Source of the DNA: Caballeronia sp. SBC1
GTDB taxonomy: Bacteria > Pseudomonadota > Gammaproteobacteria > Burkholderiales > Burkholderiaceae
Assembly: GCF_011493005.1 (NCBI RefSeq)
Contig: NZ_CP049158.1
Location: 868,001 to 932,000, forward strand
Length of the DNA stretch: 64,000 nt
Direction: 5' to 3'
Of this stretch, positions 54,119-63,576 are shown piece after piece. Under the pieces are notes generated by a model. It searched no databases and was not told where the DNA came from. It was given only the letters and a program-made list of their open reading frames with translations. A program made the translations under genes and the position numbers. The stretch's first letter is position 1. Every line of letters starts with the position of its first letter.

Positions 54119-55501
54119 ATGGACAGCGCTCATCGCACGCTTCTCTACCTTGGAGGAAATCCAAACGAGTCGCTTCTAAGGCGCCTCGGTGACCGCGCAT
54201 GGCTTGTCGTGCCGGCCATGGGCGCTCACACAGTAGCGAAGCTGGCGCGTGCGCCCATGGCCGGGCTGCTCGATCTGACAGACGGTATCCACGAAGGCCG
54301 GATCGCAAGGGTCGAACAACTCTCACGTTCCGTGTTGGTGGCTTGGGTGGCGCTGGTATCTCAAGAGACGCGAAAATGGACGGCCGTTCGAGACGTTATT
54401 GCGACACATTGCTTCGATTTTGTAACGCTGCCGACATCACATGAGCGGATCGTGAATATCGTTGGGCGGGCCATTGGTATGGAGGTTCTTCGTTCCGAGG
54501 TTGAACCGCCGGATCTCAAGGATGCGTTCAGCAGCGGCATGTTAGGTTCATCTGAAGCCATGCTGGAGCTTCATCGGACCATCCGAAAGGTTTCCGCGAC
54601 CGACGCCACCGTGTTTATTTCGGGCGAGTCAGGAACCGGCAAGGAGTTGACCGCGCAGATGATTCACGCGCAATCGGAGCGCCGCGATATGCCTTTCGTG
54701 GCGGTGAACTGCGGCGCCGTTCCGCATGATCTCCTGCATTCAGAATTGTTCGGCTACGAACGCGGAGCGTTCACTGGCGCCACACAGCGCAAGATAGGGC
54801 GAGTCGAACAGGCACATGGCGGAACGTTGTTCCTCGACGAAATTGGCGACCTGCCGCATGAGAGTCAGGCTGCGTTGCTGCGCTTTATCCAGGAACGCAA
54901 GATCGAACGCCTGGGTGGCCTCGAGTCTATCGACGTGGACGTACGGGTGATCACGGCAACGCACCAGGACATGGAAGCTGCCGTGGAGGAGGGGAGGTTT
55001 AGAGCAGACCTTTTCTTCCGGCTTTGCGTGCTTCAGGTTAAGGAGCCGCCTCTTCGCGTGAGGGGAAAAGACATCACCGAGCTTGCAATGCACGCACTCG
55101 AACGGTTTAAAGATGAACGCGCGCGCAGGATCCATGGCTTCGCGCCGGACGCTGTTGCAGCGTTGCATAACTATGGCTGGCCTGGGAACGTCCGGGAACT
55201 GATCAATCGTGTCCGCCGCGCGATCATTTTGTCCGAAGGCAAGTTCATCACCGCTGATGACCTTGAATTGGCGGAGCATGTTGCGCTCGCGCCGAACTCG
55301 CTTCGTGAAGCACGAACGTCAGCAGACAGAAGGGCGATAGAGGTCGCGCTCTTCGTGCACAAGGGCCGTGTGGTCGACGCCGCCCGTAGCCTTGGCATTT
55401 CGCGTGTGCATCTGCACCGGTTGATGCAAGAGCTGGGAATACCCACGCGTGCAGCCAGTGATGAAGCCCACGATTCGACCGATCCCGGTGACTTTGAGTA
55501 A
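54119..55501 (+). CDS. VpsR-like sigma54-type response regulator, paralogue
   Basis: This 460-aa protein has the same design as the one at 44889: a degenerate N-terminal receiver, AAA+ with [14 protein letters not shown] and [11 protein letters not shown], and a Fis-type HTH ([16 protein letters not shown]). The two are strongly alike in the AAA+ part but their receiver domains differ, pointing to different inputs. It is followed 39 bases later by a zinc-ribbon membrane protein gene on the same strand. Control of exopolysaccharide or c-di-GMP-linked genes is likely by family. Confidence 0.87.
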   Translation: MDSAHRTLLYLGGNPNESLLRRLGDRAWLVVPAMGAHTVAKLARAPMAGLLDLTDGIHEGRIARVEQLSRSVLVAWVALVSQETRKWTAVRDVIATHCFDFVTLPTSHERIVNIVGRAIGMEVLRSEVEPPDLKDAFSSGMLGSSEAMLELHRTIRKVSATDATVFISGESGTGKELTAQMIHAQSERRDMPFVAVNCGAVPHDLLHSELFGYERGAFTGATQRKIGRVEQAHGGTLFLDEIGDLPHESQAALLRFIQERKIERLGGLESIDVDVRVITATHQDMEAAVEEGRFRADLFFRLCVLQVKEPPLRVRGKDITELAMHALERFKDERARRIHGFAPDAVAALHNYGWPGNVRELINRVRRAIILSEGKFITADDLELAEHVALAPNSLREARTSADRRAIEVALFVHKGRVVDAARSLGISRVHLHRLMQELGIPTRAASDEAHDSTDPGDFE

Positions 55502-55540
55502 AAGTTCCTGATGCAGCCAATGAACCCCCGAAGGTAAGTG

Positions 55541-56371
55541 ATGGAGAATCATATGCGCGTGCTTGAGTCAGTTGACCACATTGCATGGACCACCTGCGAG
55601 CGATGCGGCAACACCTATTCCGATGGTGGGCGATCATGCAGCCGATGCGGCAATACGCCGACCATCATGCAACGCCTGGCGAATTTTTCTTCCTCTTCGA
55701 ATGCGAATAAAGGTAGTTCTCGCGGCGTCTTGCGTCGCACGCGTTCACGGGGCGCATACCCGGGACTGGCGGAAACCGCACTGCTTTCCGATCGGGCAAG
55801 CAAACGGCGCGGGGCACGCATTGCAATTGCGTGCGCGATTGGTGCCGGTGCGCTGGTGGCTTATGCCATTGCCCAACCGTATCTTGCGGGCATCAGCTAC
55901 AACCGGCAAACGGATGCAACGCGCTTGCCGGCAACAGGGCCGCTGGTCCAAAGCGGACCGGTGCTGACGCAGGGGCACGGTCAAGGCAACAGCGTCTTGG
56001 CGGCGCGGCCCTCTCAGGATGCTCGCCAGAACGCCAACGATGAAACCGCGCGAACATCGCCGTCCGATGTCAGCGCGTTCGATCGTGCGCTGCAGGGCGG
56101 AAATCTGGCGGTGGCGCGTCGGCGTCTCGCCGGGATATCGGCGAGCGGTGGAGATAGCAGTCAGTTAGAACAGATGCGCACCGAACTCGCCAGCCGCGAA
56201 CATACACGCGATGCGTTGTTGCATCACGCGTGGCATTGCCGTGCGCTTGGTGACTGGAGTTGCGTTGCAGACACTGCGACGCAAGCGTCCACGATCGATG
56301 CCTCAAGCTGGGAAGCAAAACATCTTGTTGCCCTGGCGGCGAAGGAATCGGCCAAGGCTAACGATGAATAG
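55541..56371 (+). CDS. Zinc-ribbon single-pass membrane protein, unknown function
   Basis: This 276-aa protein starts with two CxxC pairs, CERCGNTY and CSRCGNTP (about 18-38), a likely zinc ribbon. A basic stretch (SKRRGAR) precedes one membrane helix, IAIACAIGAGALVAYAIA (about 94-112). The large C-terminal part is low-complexity then helical, with ALQGGNLAVARRRLAG and ALGDWSCVADTATQASTI resembling two TPR-like repeats. Topology: zinc ribbon in the cytosol, TPR-like part in the periplasm. The start may be 55541 or 55553; both have plausible ribosome sites. Linked to the VpsR-like gene. Confidence 0.68.
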   Translation: MENHMRVLESVDHIAWTTCERCGNTYSDGGRSCSRCGNTPTIMQRLANFSSSSNANKGSSRGVLRRTRSRGAYPGLAETALLSDRASKRRGARIAIACAIGAGALVAYAIAQPYLAGISYNRQTDATRLPATGPLVQSGPVLTQGHGQGNSVLAARPSQDARQNANDETARTSPSDVSAFDRALQGGNLAVARRRLAGISASGGDSSQLEQMRTELASREHTRDALLHHAWHCRALGDWSCVADTATQASTIDASSWEAKHLVALAAKESAKANDE

Positions 56372-56395
56372 GGCTTAGCGGCGTTCAACGTTCGG

Positions 56396-57679
56396 CTAAC
56401 GCGCGCCTCGCATGATGTCCGCCAGAGCACATTTCACCTCGTCGATCAAGGCCGGCCACCCCTCTTGGCGCTGGCGAAACAGATACATATCGTTGGGGTA
56501 CCAGGGTGACCCGGTTCCCGTCCGATGCCAGCGCCAGTCGACTCCTGTCTGCGGCAACATCAACCAGCATGCAACGCCCAGCGCACCGGCCACGTGAGCG
56601 ATCGCTGTATCGACGCAGATCACAAGATTGAGTTGCGCGACGATAGCCGCGGTATCGCCGAAATCGCGAAGCTCCCGTCCCAGGCAAAGAGCGGGTTGCA
56701 GCACTTTGCATTCATCGGCCTGCGTTTCGGCGTCCCCCACTTGCAGGCTGATAAAGCGAACACCACTGACGGACCACAGTGGCGCCAGATCGGAAAAATG
56801 GCTCAACGATCGTTGGGCATCGTTGTCGTGCTCGGCGTTACCTTTCCAAACCAGCCCCACGCGCAAGCCGTCGCCGGGTAAGCGTGCTTGCCACATCTCC
56901 ATGCGGTTGGTGAATACACCCACATAAGGAATCCTCGCCGGGATCGACTCGACTGTCGTACCCGTTCGCCAGGGCAGGCTCATCAGCGAAGCCCAGTAAT
57001 CGTGAACATGAAGTGTCTGAGGGTCGGTTATCAGTGCATCGATACCTTCCACCGTGCGCAGAAGGGGCGCAAGTGCCGGTTTGCAGATCACCGATATCTT
57101 TGCCGCGCCTCGTGTTTTAAGCAGCGGCACGTAACGGATGAACTGTATGGTGTCACCGTATCCTTGCTCGGGAAAGAGCAGCAGGGTCTTGCCGCTCAGT
57201 TCCTCGCCGTTCCATTGAGGGAAGGGCAACTGCCCGTGTTCTCCAAACGCTTCCGATCGCGCTTCGTAGTATTGCCAGCCTTCCGTATAACGCCCGGCCG
57301 ACAGAAGAAGCATCCCCAGATTGAAGCGGGCTTCGGCGAAATCGGGCTTCAGTTCGAGCGCACGGCGATAGTCGGTTTCCGCCTCTTCATACCGATGAAG
57401 TCTTTCGAGCGTACCAGCGCGGTTATTCCTGATCTCCGCGGAATCCGGCATCTGCTTGAGTGCGCGACAATAGTGCGCTTCGGCTTCACTGAACCGGCCG
57501 CATTGCCGCAAGAGATTCGCCAGGTTGTTGTGAGCCACACCATTGCGATCATCCCGCTCAAGCACGCTACGATAGGCGTGTTCTGCCGCAGTCAGGTCAC
57601 CCTGTTGCCGGGCGTGCCATGCCAACTCCAAAAGATGATTGTCCGTGTGTCCACGGTCGGAGAGGGTTTTCCGGTTCAT
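56396..57679 (-). CDS. TPR protein with GT9-like glycosyltransferase domain
   Basis: This 427-aa protein has about four tetratricopeptide repeats (LAWHARQQGDLTAAEHAYRS, NNLANLLRQCGRFSEAEAHY) in the first 150 residues. The second half resembles glycosyltransferase family 9/heptosyltransferase-like folds, with LLLFPEQGYGDTIQFIRYVP, VGLVWKGNAEHDNDAQRS and CVDTAIAHVAGALGVACWLM. Such TPR-GT proteins modify surface polysaccharides or proteins. No signal peptide. It is convergent with the zinc-ribbon gene and near a VpsR-like regulator, which is consistent with a cell-surface role. Confidence 0.8.
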   Translation of the reverse strand: MNRKTLSDRGHTDNHLLELAWHARQQGDLTAAEHAYRSVLERDDRNGVAHNNLANLLRQCGRFSEAEAHYCRALKQMPDSAEIRNNRAGTLERLHRYEEAETDYRRALELKPDFAEARFNLGMLLLSAGRYTEGWQYYEARSEAFGEHGQLPFPQWNGEELSGKTLLLFPEQGYGDTIQFIRYVPLLKTRGAAKISVICKPALAPLLRTVEGIDALITDPQTLHVHDYWASLMSLPWRTGTTVESIPARIPYVGVFTNRMEMWQARLPGDGLRVGLVWKGNAEHDNDAQRSLSHFSDLAPLWSVSGVRFISLQVGDAETQADECKVLQPALCLGRELRDFGDTAAIVAQLNLVICVDTAIAHVAGALGVACWLMLPQTGVDWRWHRTGTGSPWYPNDMYLFRQRQEGWPALIDEVKCALADIMRGAR

Positions 57680-57889
57680 GGGGCGGTCTTGATCGCAGCA
57701 GACGTTGACAAGCGTTACCGCTCTTGTATCAGGCGCTGCTTACAAAACACTGACCAAGGACATCGGATAGAACGTAGCGCGAGTTGCGTGCGAAGGGCCA
57801 ATCCAAAAAATATTTTATCGCGACGGGAATAGAGGGACGGGTGGGCGTGTTCGTCCCATTGCAAACCACAAACTTCCCAGGAATTAAAA

Positions 57890-58678
57890 ATGAAAATCCG
57901 TCGCGCTACGTTACTTTTGTCGATCATTGCCAGTGCGTTCATTTCGGTTGGCGCCATGGCTCAACAGCCTCAACCCGCTAAAGGTCCCGTCAAGAACATC
58001 GTGCTGGTCCACGGCGCGTTTGTTGGTGGCTCGGGCTGGAGACCTGTCTACAACATCCTGACCAAGGACGGCTATAACGTGACCCTGGTCGAGGAACCGT
58101 TGACGTCATTTGCGGAAGACGTAACCGCCACAAAACGTGTTCTCGACCGTCAGGACGGCCCGGCCATTTTGGTCGGCCATAGCTACGGCGGAGCGATCAT
58201 CACGTCGGCTGGAAACGATCCCCATGTCGCCGGCCTGGTCTACATTGCGGCTCATGCCTTGGACACCGGCGAGACCGAGGTTGGCAACGGCAAGAAGTTT
58301 CCGAATTCCGCACACCCGCTCGTGAAAACACCGGATGGTTTCCTGTTCCTCGATCCCGCCAACTACCCCGGCGACTTCGCAGCGGACCTGCCGCTGAAGC
58401 AAGCTAAGTTTGAAGCCAGCGCGCAGATGCCGACGTCGGCCGCAGTTTTCTCAACTGCCATGACCGATCCGGCATGGAAGGTGAAACCTAGCTGGTACAT
58501 GGTCGCGAAATCGGACAAGATCATCAATCCCGACCTGGAACGGATGTACGCGGCTCGTGCCCATAGCCATACCGTCGAGATTGCCGGCGCGAGTCACTCG
58601 GTGTATGAGTCGCATCCCAAGGAAGTAGCGGCCTTGATTGAACAAGCTGCTGAGCACGCGCAGGACCAAGCTTCATAA
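57890..58678 (+). CDS. Secreted alpha/beta hydrolase (EstC/HNL-like)
   Basis: This 262-aa protein has a clear Sec signal peptide (LLLSIIASAFISVGAMAQ, cleavage after AMA). The mature protein has the oxyanion segment VLVHGAFVGGSGW, the nucleophile elbow GHSYGGAI, and a C-terminal His in GASHSVYESHP. This is the salicylic-acid-binding-protein/hydroxynitrile-lyase-like branch of alpha/beta hydrolases, found as periplasmic esterases in proteobacteria. The ATG follows CCAGGAATTAAAA. It is divergent from the TPR gene. Confidence 0.86.
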   Translation: MKIRRATLLLSIIASAFISVGAMAQQPQPAKGPVKNIVLVHGAFVGGSGWRPVYNILTKDGYNVTLVEEPLTSFAEDVTATKRVLDRQDGPAILVGHSYGGAIITSAGNDPHVAGLVYIAAHALDTGETEVGNGKKFPNSAHPLVKTPDGFLFLDPANYPGDFAADLPLKQAKFEASAQMPTSAAVFSTAMTDPAWKVKPSWYMVAKSDKIINPDLERMYAARAHSHTVEIAGASHSVYESHPKEVAALIEQAAEHAQDQAS

Positions 58679-59022
58679 TCAAGGCGAAGGGCGACACAGG
58701 GGATGGATCGCGGGACGGTTAGATTCTATGTATATAGGAATACTGATGATATGCCGTAGACTAACGTAAACATATCTCCCCGCGGTCCAGTTCCCGCAGG
58801 CTTTTGTTGTCACTTAACAAGCGACGCCCCCGGCAAGGTGGCCTTATTTGGCTGCGTCGGTCGTGATTCACATTACTTATTTCGCGCTGGTCAACGCCAT
58901 AGTGATAGCGTCCTATACCATCGTGGATGGGGCGGCCCCGCGGCTGCGGCAATCATCTTGCCAGGCGTAGTGGCTATCAGACTGGCGTAGCCGCCCGGAG
59001 GCTTCGCATCAATGCGGCCTCC
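58679..59022. other. Intergenic region between convergent genes
   Basis: No gene or strong signal was recognised in these 344 bases. Confidence 0.4.
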
Positions 59023-61413
59023 TCACTGCGACAGCGTGTTGATCCATAGCGCTTCCGAAAACAAGCCCGGCAGGTCGCCCCAAATATGCGCCGGACCCAT
59101 CTTGAACGAAGTATCCAGGTCATATCCGATAAGACTCGGTGCGCCCCCCGTGAAATAGAATCCGCCGAGCTTCGCATTCGCGCGCTTGAAGAGCATGAGT
59201 GTTTCACCACGCTTACGCCGTACAAGCGCAGGAATAGCGTCGGCATACGACGATTCACGAATAGTGCCGACCTTGACCGGGTCGCCGAATATCGGGCCGC
59301 CCCTCATCCGCCATACATTGATATTGGGTCCGTCGCCGCGTGGCTGGAGCACGACCAGATCATCGATACCATCGCCGTCCACGTCGCCTGCGATCACCTT
59401 GGCGAACGCGGGTGCGAACTCCGCATAGGTATTGCCGCGCAAGCGGCCGGTAAACGCGCTGCCTGAACTGGCAAGCTGCGTCACGGCCATCGCCGAATTC
59501 ACGGTTTCTACCGCAATCAAACCGGTGTGCCGCGATCCGGCCACGTGAGCCGGCAGGAAGCGCGCATTCGCGCTAAGCCCACTCGCTTTCATCCAAAGTG
59601 CCGGCGCTTGCCCGGTCAAACCCTCGCTGGCAATGACCCAAAGATCGAGTGTGGCATCGCTGCGCTTTTGCGCGATCATCACACCGGCGCGGCCGCTGCC
59701 ATCGAAGTCTCCGGCTACATATTGCTGCGCGGTGGCAGGCGTCAGCGCGGAGGAGGTCTGGTACCACAAGCGCGGTGCCTCGAAGCGCGTGCCGGTGCTG
59801 CGCATCAGCCAGAAAGCCGTGCCGCCGTTGCGTGGTGCAACCACCATCAGGTCGTCGCGGCCCGTACCTTCGAAGTCACCAAGCAGGAAACGCACACTGT
59901 CGAAGCAGAGCGTGTCACCGGCGCACGTGGGGGTGCCGGCATGCGGGTTGAACGGCACCGTGTTCAGATACCACGGCGCGGCAGTCGGCAACCGCGAAAA
60001 GCCCGCTACCCATACATTAAAGCCCGGCCCGTCCCGGCGACGCTGAACATAAACCGTACTGACCGGTTTGTCACCATCCACGGTTCCTCGAACGTTGCCG
60101 TACATTGCCCCGTCCTGCCGCAGGTCGGTCCATTGCGAATGAGGCGTGGGCGCCCATCGCGATTCCGCGGTCAGCGACGAGCAATGCCCAGCCGACAACG
60201 CACCGTTATGCCCGGCGAGGCAATGGCCGAGTGGGGTGTACACAAGACCGAAATCCCACGGTGTCCATTTCTGAGCCGCCTCGTCTTTATTGCAGGGCTC
60301 TTCAATCAGGTCACCGCCGCGTTCGGCCACGCACTGCTGCGTGGATTCATCGACGAGCTGCGAATTGTTCCTGGTGCCCGGCATGGCCGGCACCGGTTGC
60401 CAGTGCCAGTCCTGTGTCTTCGCACCTGAGCAACCGGCGAGCGTCGGCTTGCCGTTCATGCCGGCCGAGGTCAGGCACTGGCTCGAGTACTCGTTGACGA
60501 GGTTGCTCGAGCGCGGCCGGAACTCCAGGCCGGCCGCGCTCGAGCTCGACTCGGTCCAGTAACGCCGCGCCACCCAATTGCCGTCCCACTGGTATTCGCC
60601 GAAGACATGCTCGCCGTTGTCGTCACCATCGATAGCGAAGTAGGACGCCACGTCATCGCGCTTCATCTGGGTCTCGCCAGCGCTCAGGTTCTTCGGCATG
60701 CCGCCGGTCGGATAGGTGACGTGATAACCAATCGGAATGTTCCGGTTGAGGCTCTGGGCAACTACGCGCGTGATACGTGCGGAATAGATGTGATCCGGGT
60801 GTTCGATGAAAGGCACGGTGTCCGGATTGAGCGTGTAGATCAAGGTCGCCGGCGCGAGGATCTGCTTGAGCGTGGCGACCGTCTCCGCGCGGTCATAGTG
60901 CGTGGCATTGGAGCCGTCGTTGTTGATCGGATAGGTGTTGATGGTCTCGCCCTGGTCCCACATCAGGCCTAGTGGCACCTTGCCGCCGCGGACTGCGCCA
61001 CCCGGCATCCGCAGTTCCAGCAGGGTCACCCTCGGCTGCTGTTTCAACACCATCTGGTGCACAGGTTTGCCGGCGAACATGACAGTCGATTCGATCCAGT
61101 CATCTGCCACGCCCGCCATGCGCGCGTAAGCGAGGCGCGTGCCCTTTTCGCGTAGCTTCACGTAGTCGAAATTTGCGCTGTTGGCACCGCCGATCAGGTG
61201 CACGGTCGTGACGCACCAGCCGGCCTCAAGCTTGTCGCTGATGCCCGGATTGACGAAAAGCAGGTCGTCGTCGAGGTGCGCAACAACAGTGACAAGCGTG
61301 CCGGCATGGCAATCGGCGGCACGCGCGCTGACTGGTGCGAACAACGCACCTATCCCGATGATCAGTAGCAAAAGCGCAGCAGCCGATGCCCTTATCCGAC
61401 GGCACATTCGCAT
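59023..61413 (-). CDS. Secreted PIG-L deacetylase fused to lectin-like and VCBS domains
   Basis: This 796-aa protein starts with a signal peptide (RASAAALLLLIIGIGALFAP, cleavage near ARA-AD). A PIG-L/LmbE deacetylase domain follows, with the metal motif AHLDDD (45-50) and a second His pair in EHPDHIYSAR; PIG-L enzymes remove N-acetyl groups from sugars using zinc. Next is a ricin-type lectin-like stretch (SQCLTSAGMNGKPTLAGCSG), then FG-GAP/VCBS beta-propeller repeats (GDFDGSGRAGVMI, GDVDGDGIDDLVVL). The start is set at MRM because of the signal peptide. Likely an extracellular glycan-modifying enzyme. Confidence 0.85.
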   Translation of the reverse strand: MRMCRRIRASAAALLLLIIGIGALFAPVSARAADCHAGTLVTVVAHLDDDLLFVNPGISDKLEAGWCVTTVHLIGGANSANFDYVKLREKGTRLAYARMAGVADDWIESTVMFAGKPVHQMVLKQQPRVTLLELRMPGGAVRGGKVPLGLMWDQGETINTYPINNDGSNATHYDRAETVATLKQILAPATLIYTLNPDTVPFIEHPDHIYSARITRVVAQSLNRNIPIGYHVTYPTGGMPKNLSAGETQMKRDDVASYFAIDGDDNGEHVFGEYQWDGNWVARRYWTESSSSAAGLEFRPRSSNLVNEYSSQCLTSAGMNGKPTLAGCSGAKTQDWHWQPVPAMPGTRNNSQLVDESTQQCVAERGGDLIEEPCNKDEAAQKWTPWDFGLVYTPLGHCLAGHNGALSAGHCSSLTAESRWAPTPHSQWTDLRQDGAMYGNVRGTVDGDKPVSTVYVQRRRDGPGFNVWVAGFSRLPTAAPWYLNTVPFNPHAGTPTCAGDTLCFDSVRFLLGDFEGTGRDDLMVVAPRNGGTAFWLMRSTGTRFEAPRLWYQTSSALTPATAQQYVAGDFDGSGRAGVMIAQKRSDATLDLWVIASEGLTGQAPALWMKASGLSANARFLPAHVAGSRHTGLIAVETVNSAMAVTQLASSGSAFTGRLRGNTYAEFAPAFAKVIAGDVDGDGIDDLVVLQPRGDGPNINVWRMRGGPIFGDPVKVGTIRESSYADAIPALVRRKRGETLMLFKRANAKLGGFYFTGGAPSLIGYDLDTSFKMGPAHIWGDLPGLFSEALWINTLSQ

Positions 61414-61469
61414 CACAACCCCGTATGAAATTTTTCTTGGCCCGCTTGAAGCAGTCACCCGGTCAGACA

Positions 61470-62594
61470 TCATGCGAGCGATGCTGCCTGTGTCCCGGAC
61501 ACGAGTGCAAAGACTTGCCATGCCGCAAACGCCGTGATGAAAATCGCACCGGCAAGCGCCAGGCCGAAACGAATTCGCTCGACTTTCTGCCGCCTGAAAA
61601 CTGCAGCGCTCGAGACCATGCGGTTCACGGATAAACTCGCCATCCCGATCGCCAGGACCGTGCAAGCGACGCCTGCGCCCATTGCCAGGGACGCGAGTAC
61701 CCCGACGATAAATACGTGGTTGGCGAGCGCCGCAATCAACACGAAGATAGCGCCCGCGCACGGACGTACACCGACTGCTATGCCCGTCAGGAATATCCGG
61801 CTGCTAGCCCGGAACGTTCCGCGTTCAGCGTCAGTTCTGGCCCAGCGTGCACGCGAACGCCTTTGAGCGAGGCTTACGCCAAGATATGCCGCTTCGTCCT
61901 GATCGCCCGAAGCGCTTCTGTTTTCGAAGAGACTCACGCGTTTCTTTGGAATGAGCGCCACGCGATCCGTGTCGCAACAATCGCGCCGCGTCGAGATTGC
62001 CCATAACGACCAAACGCCCACACAGAGCAACGCAACGTAGCTCGTCAACTCAAGGCTCGACGCCTGCGTCAACACGCCGGGCAGGCCCTCGCGGGAGAGC
62101 CATGCCGCGCCGCCGACAAGAACAATCGCGGACAAGGACTGCACCAGCGCGCTCCATCCGCTGAGCAAGGCGGCATCGATAAAACGTGCCCGGCGCGACG
62201 CCAGATACGCGCTGACCACAACCTTGCCGTGCCCGGGCCCAAGCGCATGCAACACCCCGTAAGCGAACGAGCACAGTACGATCATCCAGGTGGCGAAAAG
62301 GCCGGATTCATTGCGCTGGTCTGCGAGCGTCTCTTGCAGCTTTTCGTTCAGCTTGCTTTGCAAATGGAGGCTGGCCGTGACGGCATCGCGGATAATCGAG
62401 GGCATGGCTACCGGCGTGGGTCGAGGCGCGTCCGCGGTGTTCGCCGCGCTTGGCGCGCCAGTCGACGTACGTCCGAAGACGTCCGTGGTTTGAGCAATAA
62501 CACCCTGCGTCGCAAGCGTCACGGCAGCGGCGAGGCAGAAGCCAATCATCCTGCGATGTCCACGACCGCGCCGGTTACCAAAGCGGGTCAGCAC
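61470..62594 (-). CDS. NicO-family nickel/cobalt permease
   Basis: This 374-aa membrane protein has about six to seven helices. Family hallmarks are GVLHALGPGHGKVVVSAYLA and GIAVGVRPCAGAIFVL. An N-terminal region (about 1-85) looks like a signal or membrane helix followed by a periplasmic stretch. NicO/RcnA relatives move Ni2+ or Co2+. The gene overlaps the DUF1007 gene by seven bases, a conserved pairing. Direction of transport cannot be told from sequence. Confidence 0.85.
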   Translation of the reverse strand: MLTRFGNRRGRGHRRMIGFCLAAAVTLATQGVIAQTTDVFGRTSTGAPSAANTADAPRPTPVAMPSIIRDAVTASLHLQSKLNEKLQETLADQRNESGLFATWMIVLCSFAYGVLHALGPGHGKVVVSAYLASRRARFIDAALLSGWSALVQSLSAIVLVGGAAWLSREGLPGVLTQASSLELTSYVALLCVGVWSLWAISTRRDCCDTDRVALIPKKRVSLFENRSASGDQDEAAYLGVSLAQRRSRARWARTDAERGTFRASSRIFLTGIAVGVRPCAGAIFVLIAALANHVFIVGVLASLAMGAGVACTVLAIGMASLSVNRMVSSAAVFRRQKVERIRFGLALAGAIFITAFAAWQVFALVSGTQAASLA

Positions 62595-63211
62595 GATAGC
62601 CTGCTCGCAAGAGGGATGACAGAGCCGCCGAAAATAGGGTGATCGTGGTCCTCGAACGACGCCGCCTTGCAGTTACGCGGAGAGCCCGCACTGAGCGTCA
62701 ACACGGGCTGCGCCGCGCTTTCAAAGTCGACGAAAAACGTCTCGTCCCAGACACCGAGCGTGACTCGCTCACGCTTGAAGTCCACTGGTTTGACAAGCGG
62801 CAAAAGGAACCGGTAAACAACATGGCCTTGCTCGATGCTGACACTGAAGTTGCGCGCCTCTCCCACGGCAACCGCTCGGCCATCGACAAAAACATGGGTG
62901 AAATAATCCGAGCTTTTGAGCAATGAGAACGCCTGTGCCTTGAACGTCGCCGTGTAGCCGGCATTGAGCGGACCGGACTTGGGCATGTTGGAAAAATCGC
63001 CAACCAACGAAAACGGAAAGCCTTTCGCAAAGATCCAGGTCTGCTGCATGGCAACCAGCAGCGTGCCCTGCGTCTGGGCGACCATCGAATAATTGATCCA
63101 CACATGCGGATGTGCCCGGGCCGGAGCAGGAAGGACAGCAAGCGGGAGCCCACAGCATGCGAACAGCAGGTAGCGATACAACCCGCGCACGAGAAAGAGC
63201 AGGGACGTCAT
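62588..63211 (-). CDS. DUF1007 family periplasmic protein
   Basis: This 207-aa protein has an N-terminal hydrophobic signal or anchor segment (YLLFACCGLPLAVLPAPARA) and, just after it, the metal-like HPHVWINYSM motif of DUF1007. The rest is beta-rich (FSLVGDFSNMPKSGPLNAGY, VFVDGRAVAVGEARNFSVSI). DUF1007 genes regularly precede NicO permeases and probably hand metal to or from them. The start at MTSLLFLV is chosen for the signal segment; the open frame extends 63 codons upstream through a repeat-rich stretch. Confidence 0.82.
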   Translation of the reverse strand: MTSLLFLVRGLYRYLLFACCGLPLAVLPAPARAHPHVWINYSMVAQTQGTLLVAMQQTWIFAKGFPFSLVGDFSNMPKSGPLNAGYTATFKAQAFSLLKSSDYFTHVFVDGRAVAVGEARNFSVSIEQGHVVYRFLLPLVKPVDFKRERVTLGVWDETFFVDFESAAQPVLTLSAGSPRNCKAASFEDHDHPIFGGSVIPLASRLSC

Positions 63212-63576
63212 GGACGGTCTGACTGGCGGTCTGACTGAAAGCCTGACCGAAGGCCGCAGGCCGGGTGATGCATGAGCCTTGGCTTGCAGCGGTTCCGGCG
63301 CGGTCCTGGCGGTACACGTTGTTCTGTAATGAACGTAAAGCAGGCCTTGTTTCAGAAAGCTCATCTGCATGTCGCCCTCGTCGCGACCAACCTCCAACAC
63401 GAGCCCGTTTTATAACACGGCGCTTTTCTAATGCCCAGAATCGAGGGCGATGGCGTCCGGCCGTGCAACGCATTCATCAAGAAACCTTGCTCTTACAAAT
63501 CAACTTGCGGCACGATGCGCCATGACACCTTTATTTTTATCGCACTATTGCATGCAACATCGTTCGGGGACGCACA
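63212..63576. other. Divergent gap before the SulP gene
   Basis: No gene is seen. It contains repeated CGGTCTGACTG units near 63214-63238. It should hold promoters for the metal module and the SulP gene. Confidence 0.4.

Noticed and set aside
59527..60429. Plus-strand frame opposite the PIG-L protein
   Set aside because: Arg/Pro-rich shadow of the propeller-coding region.
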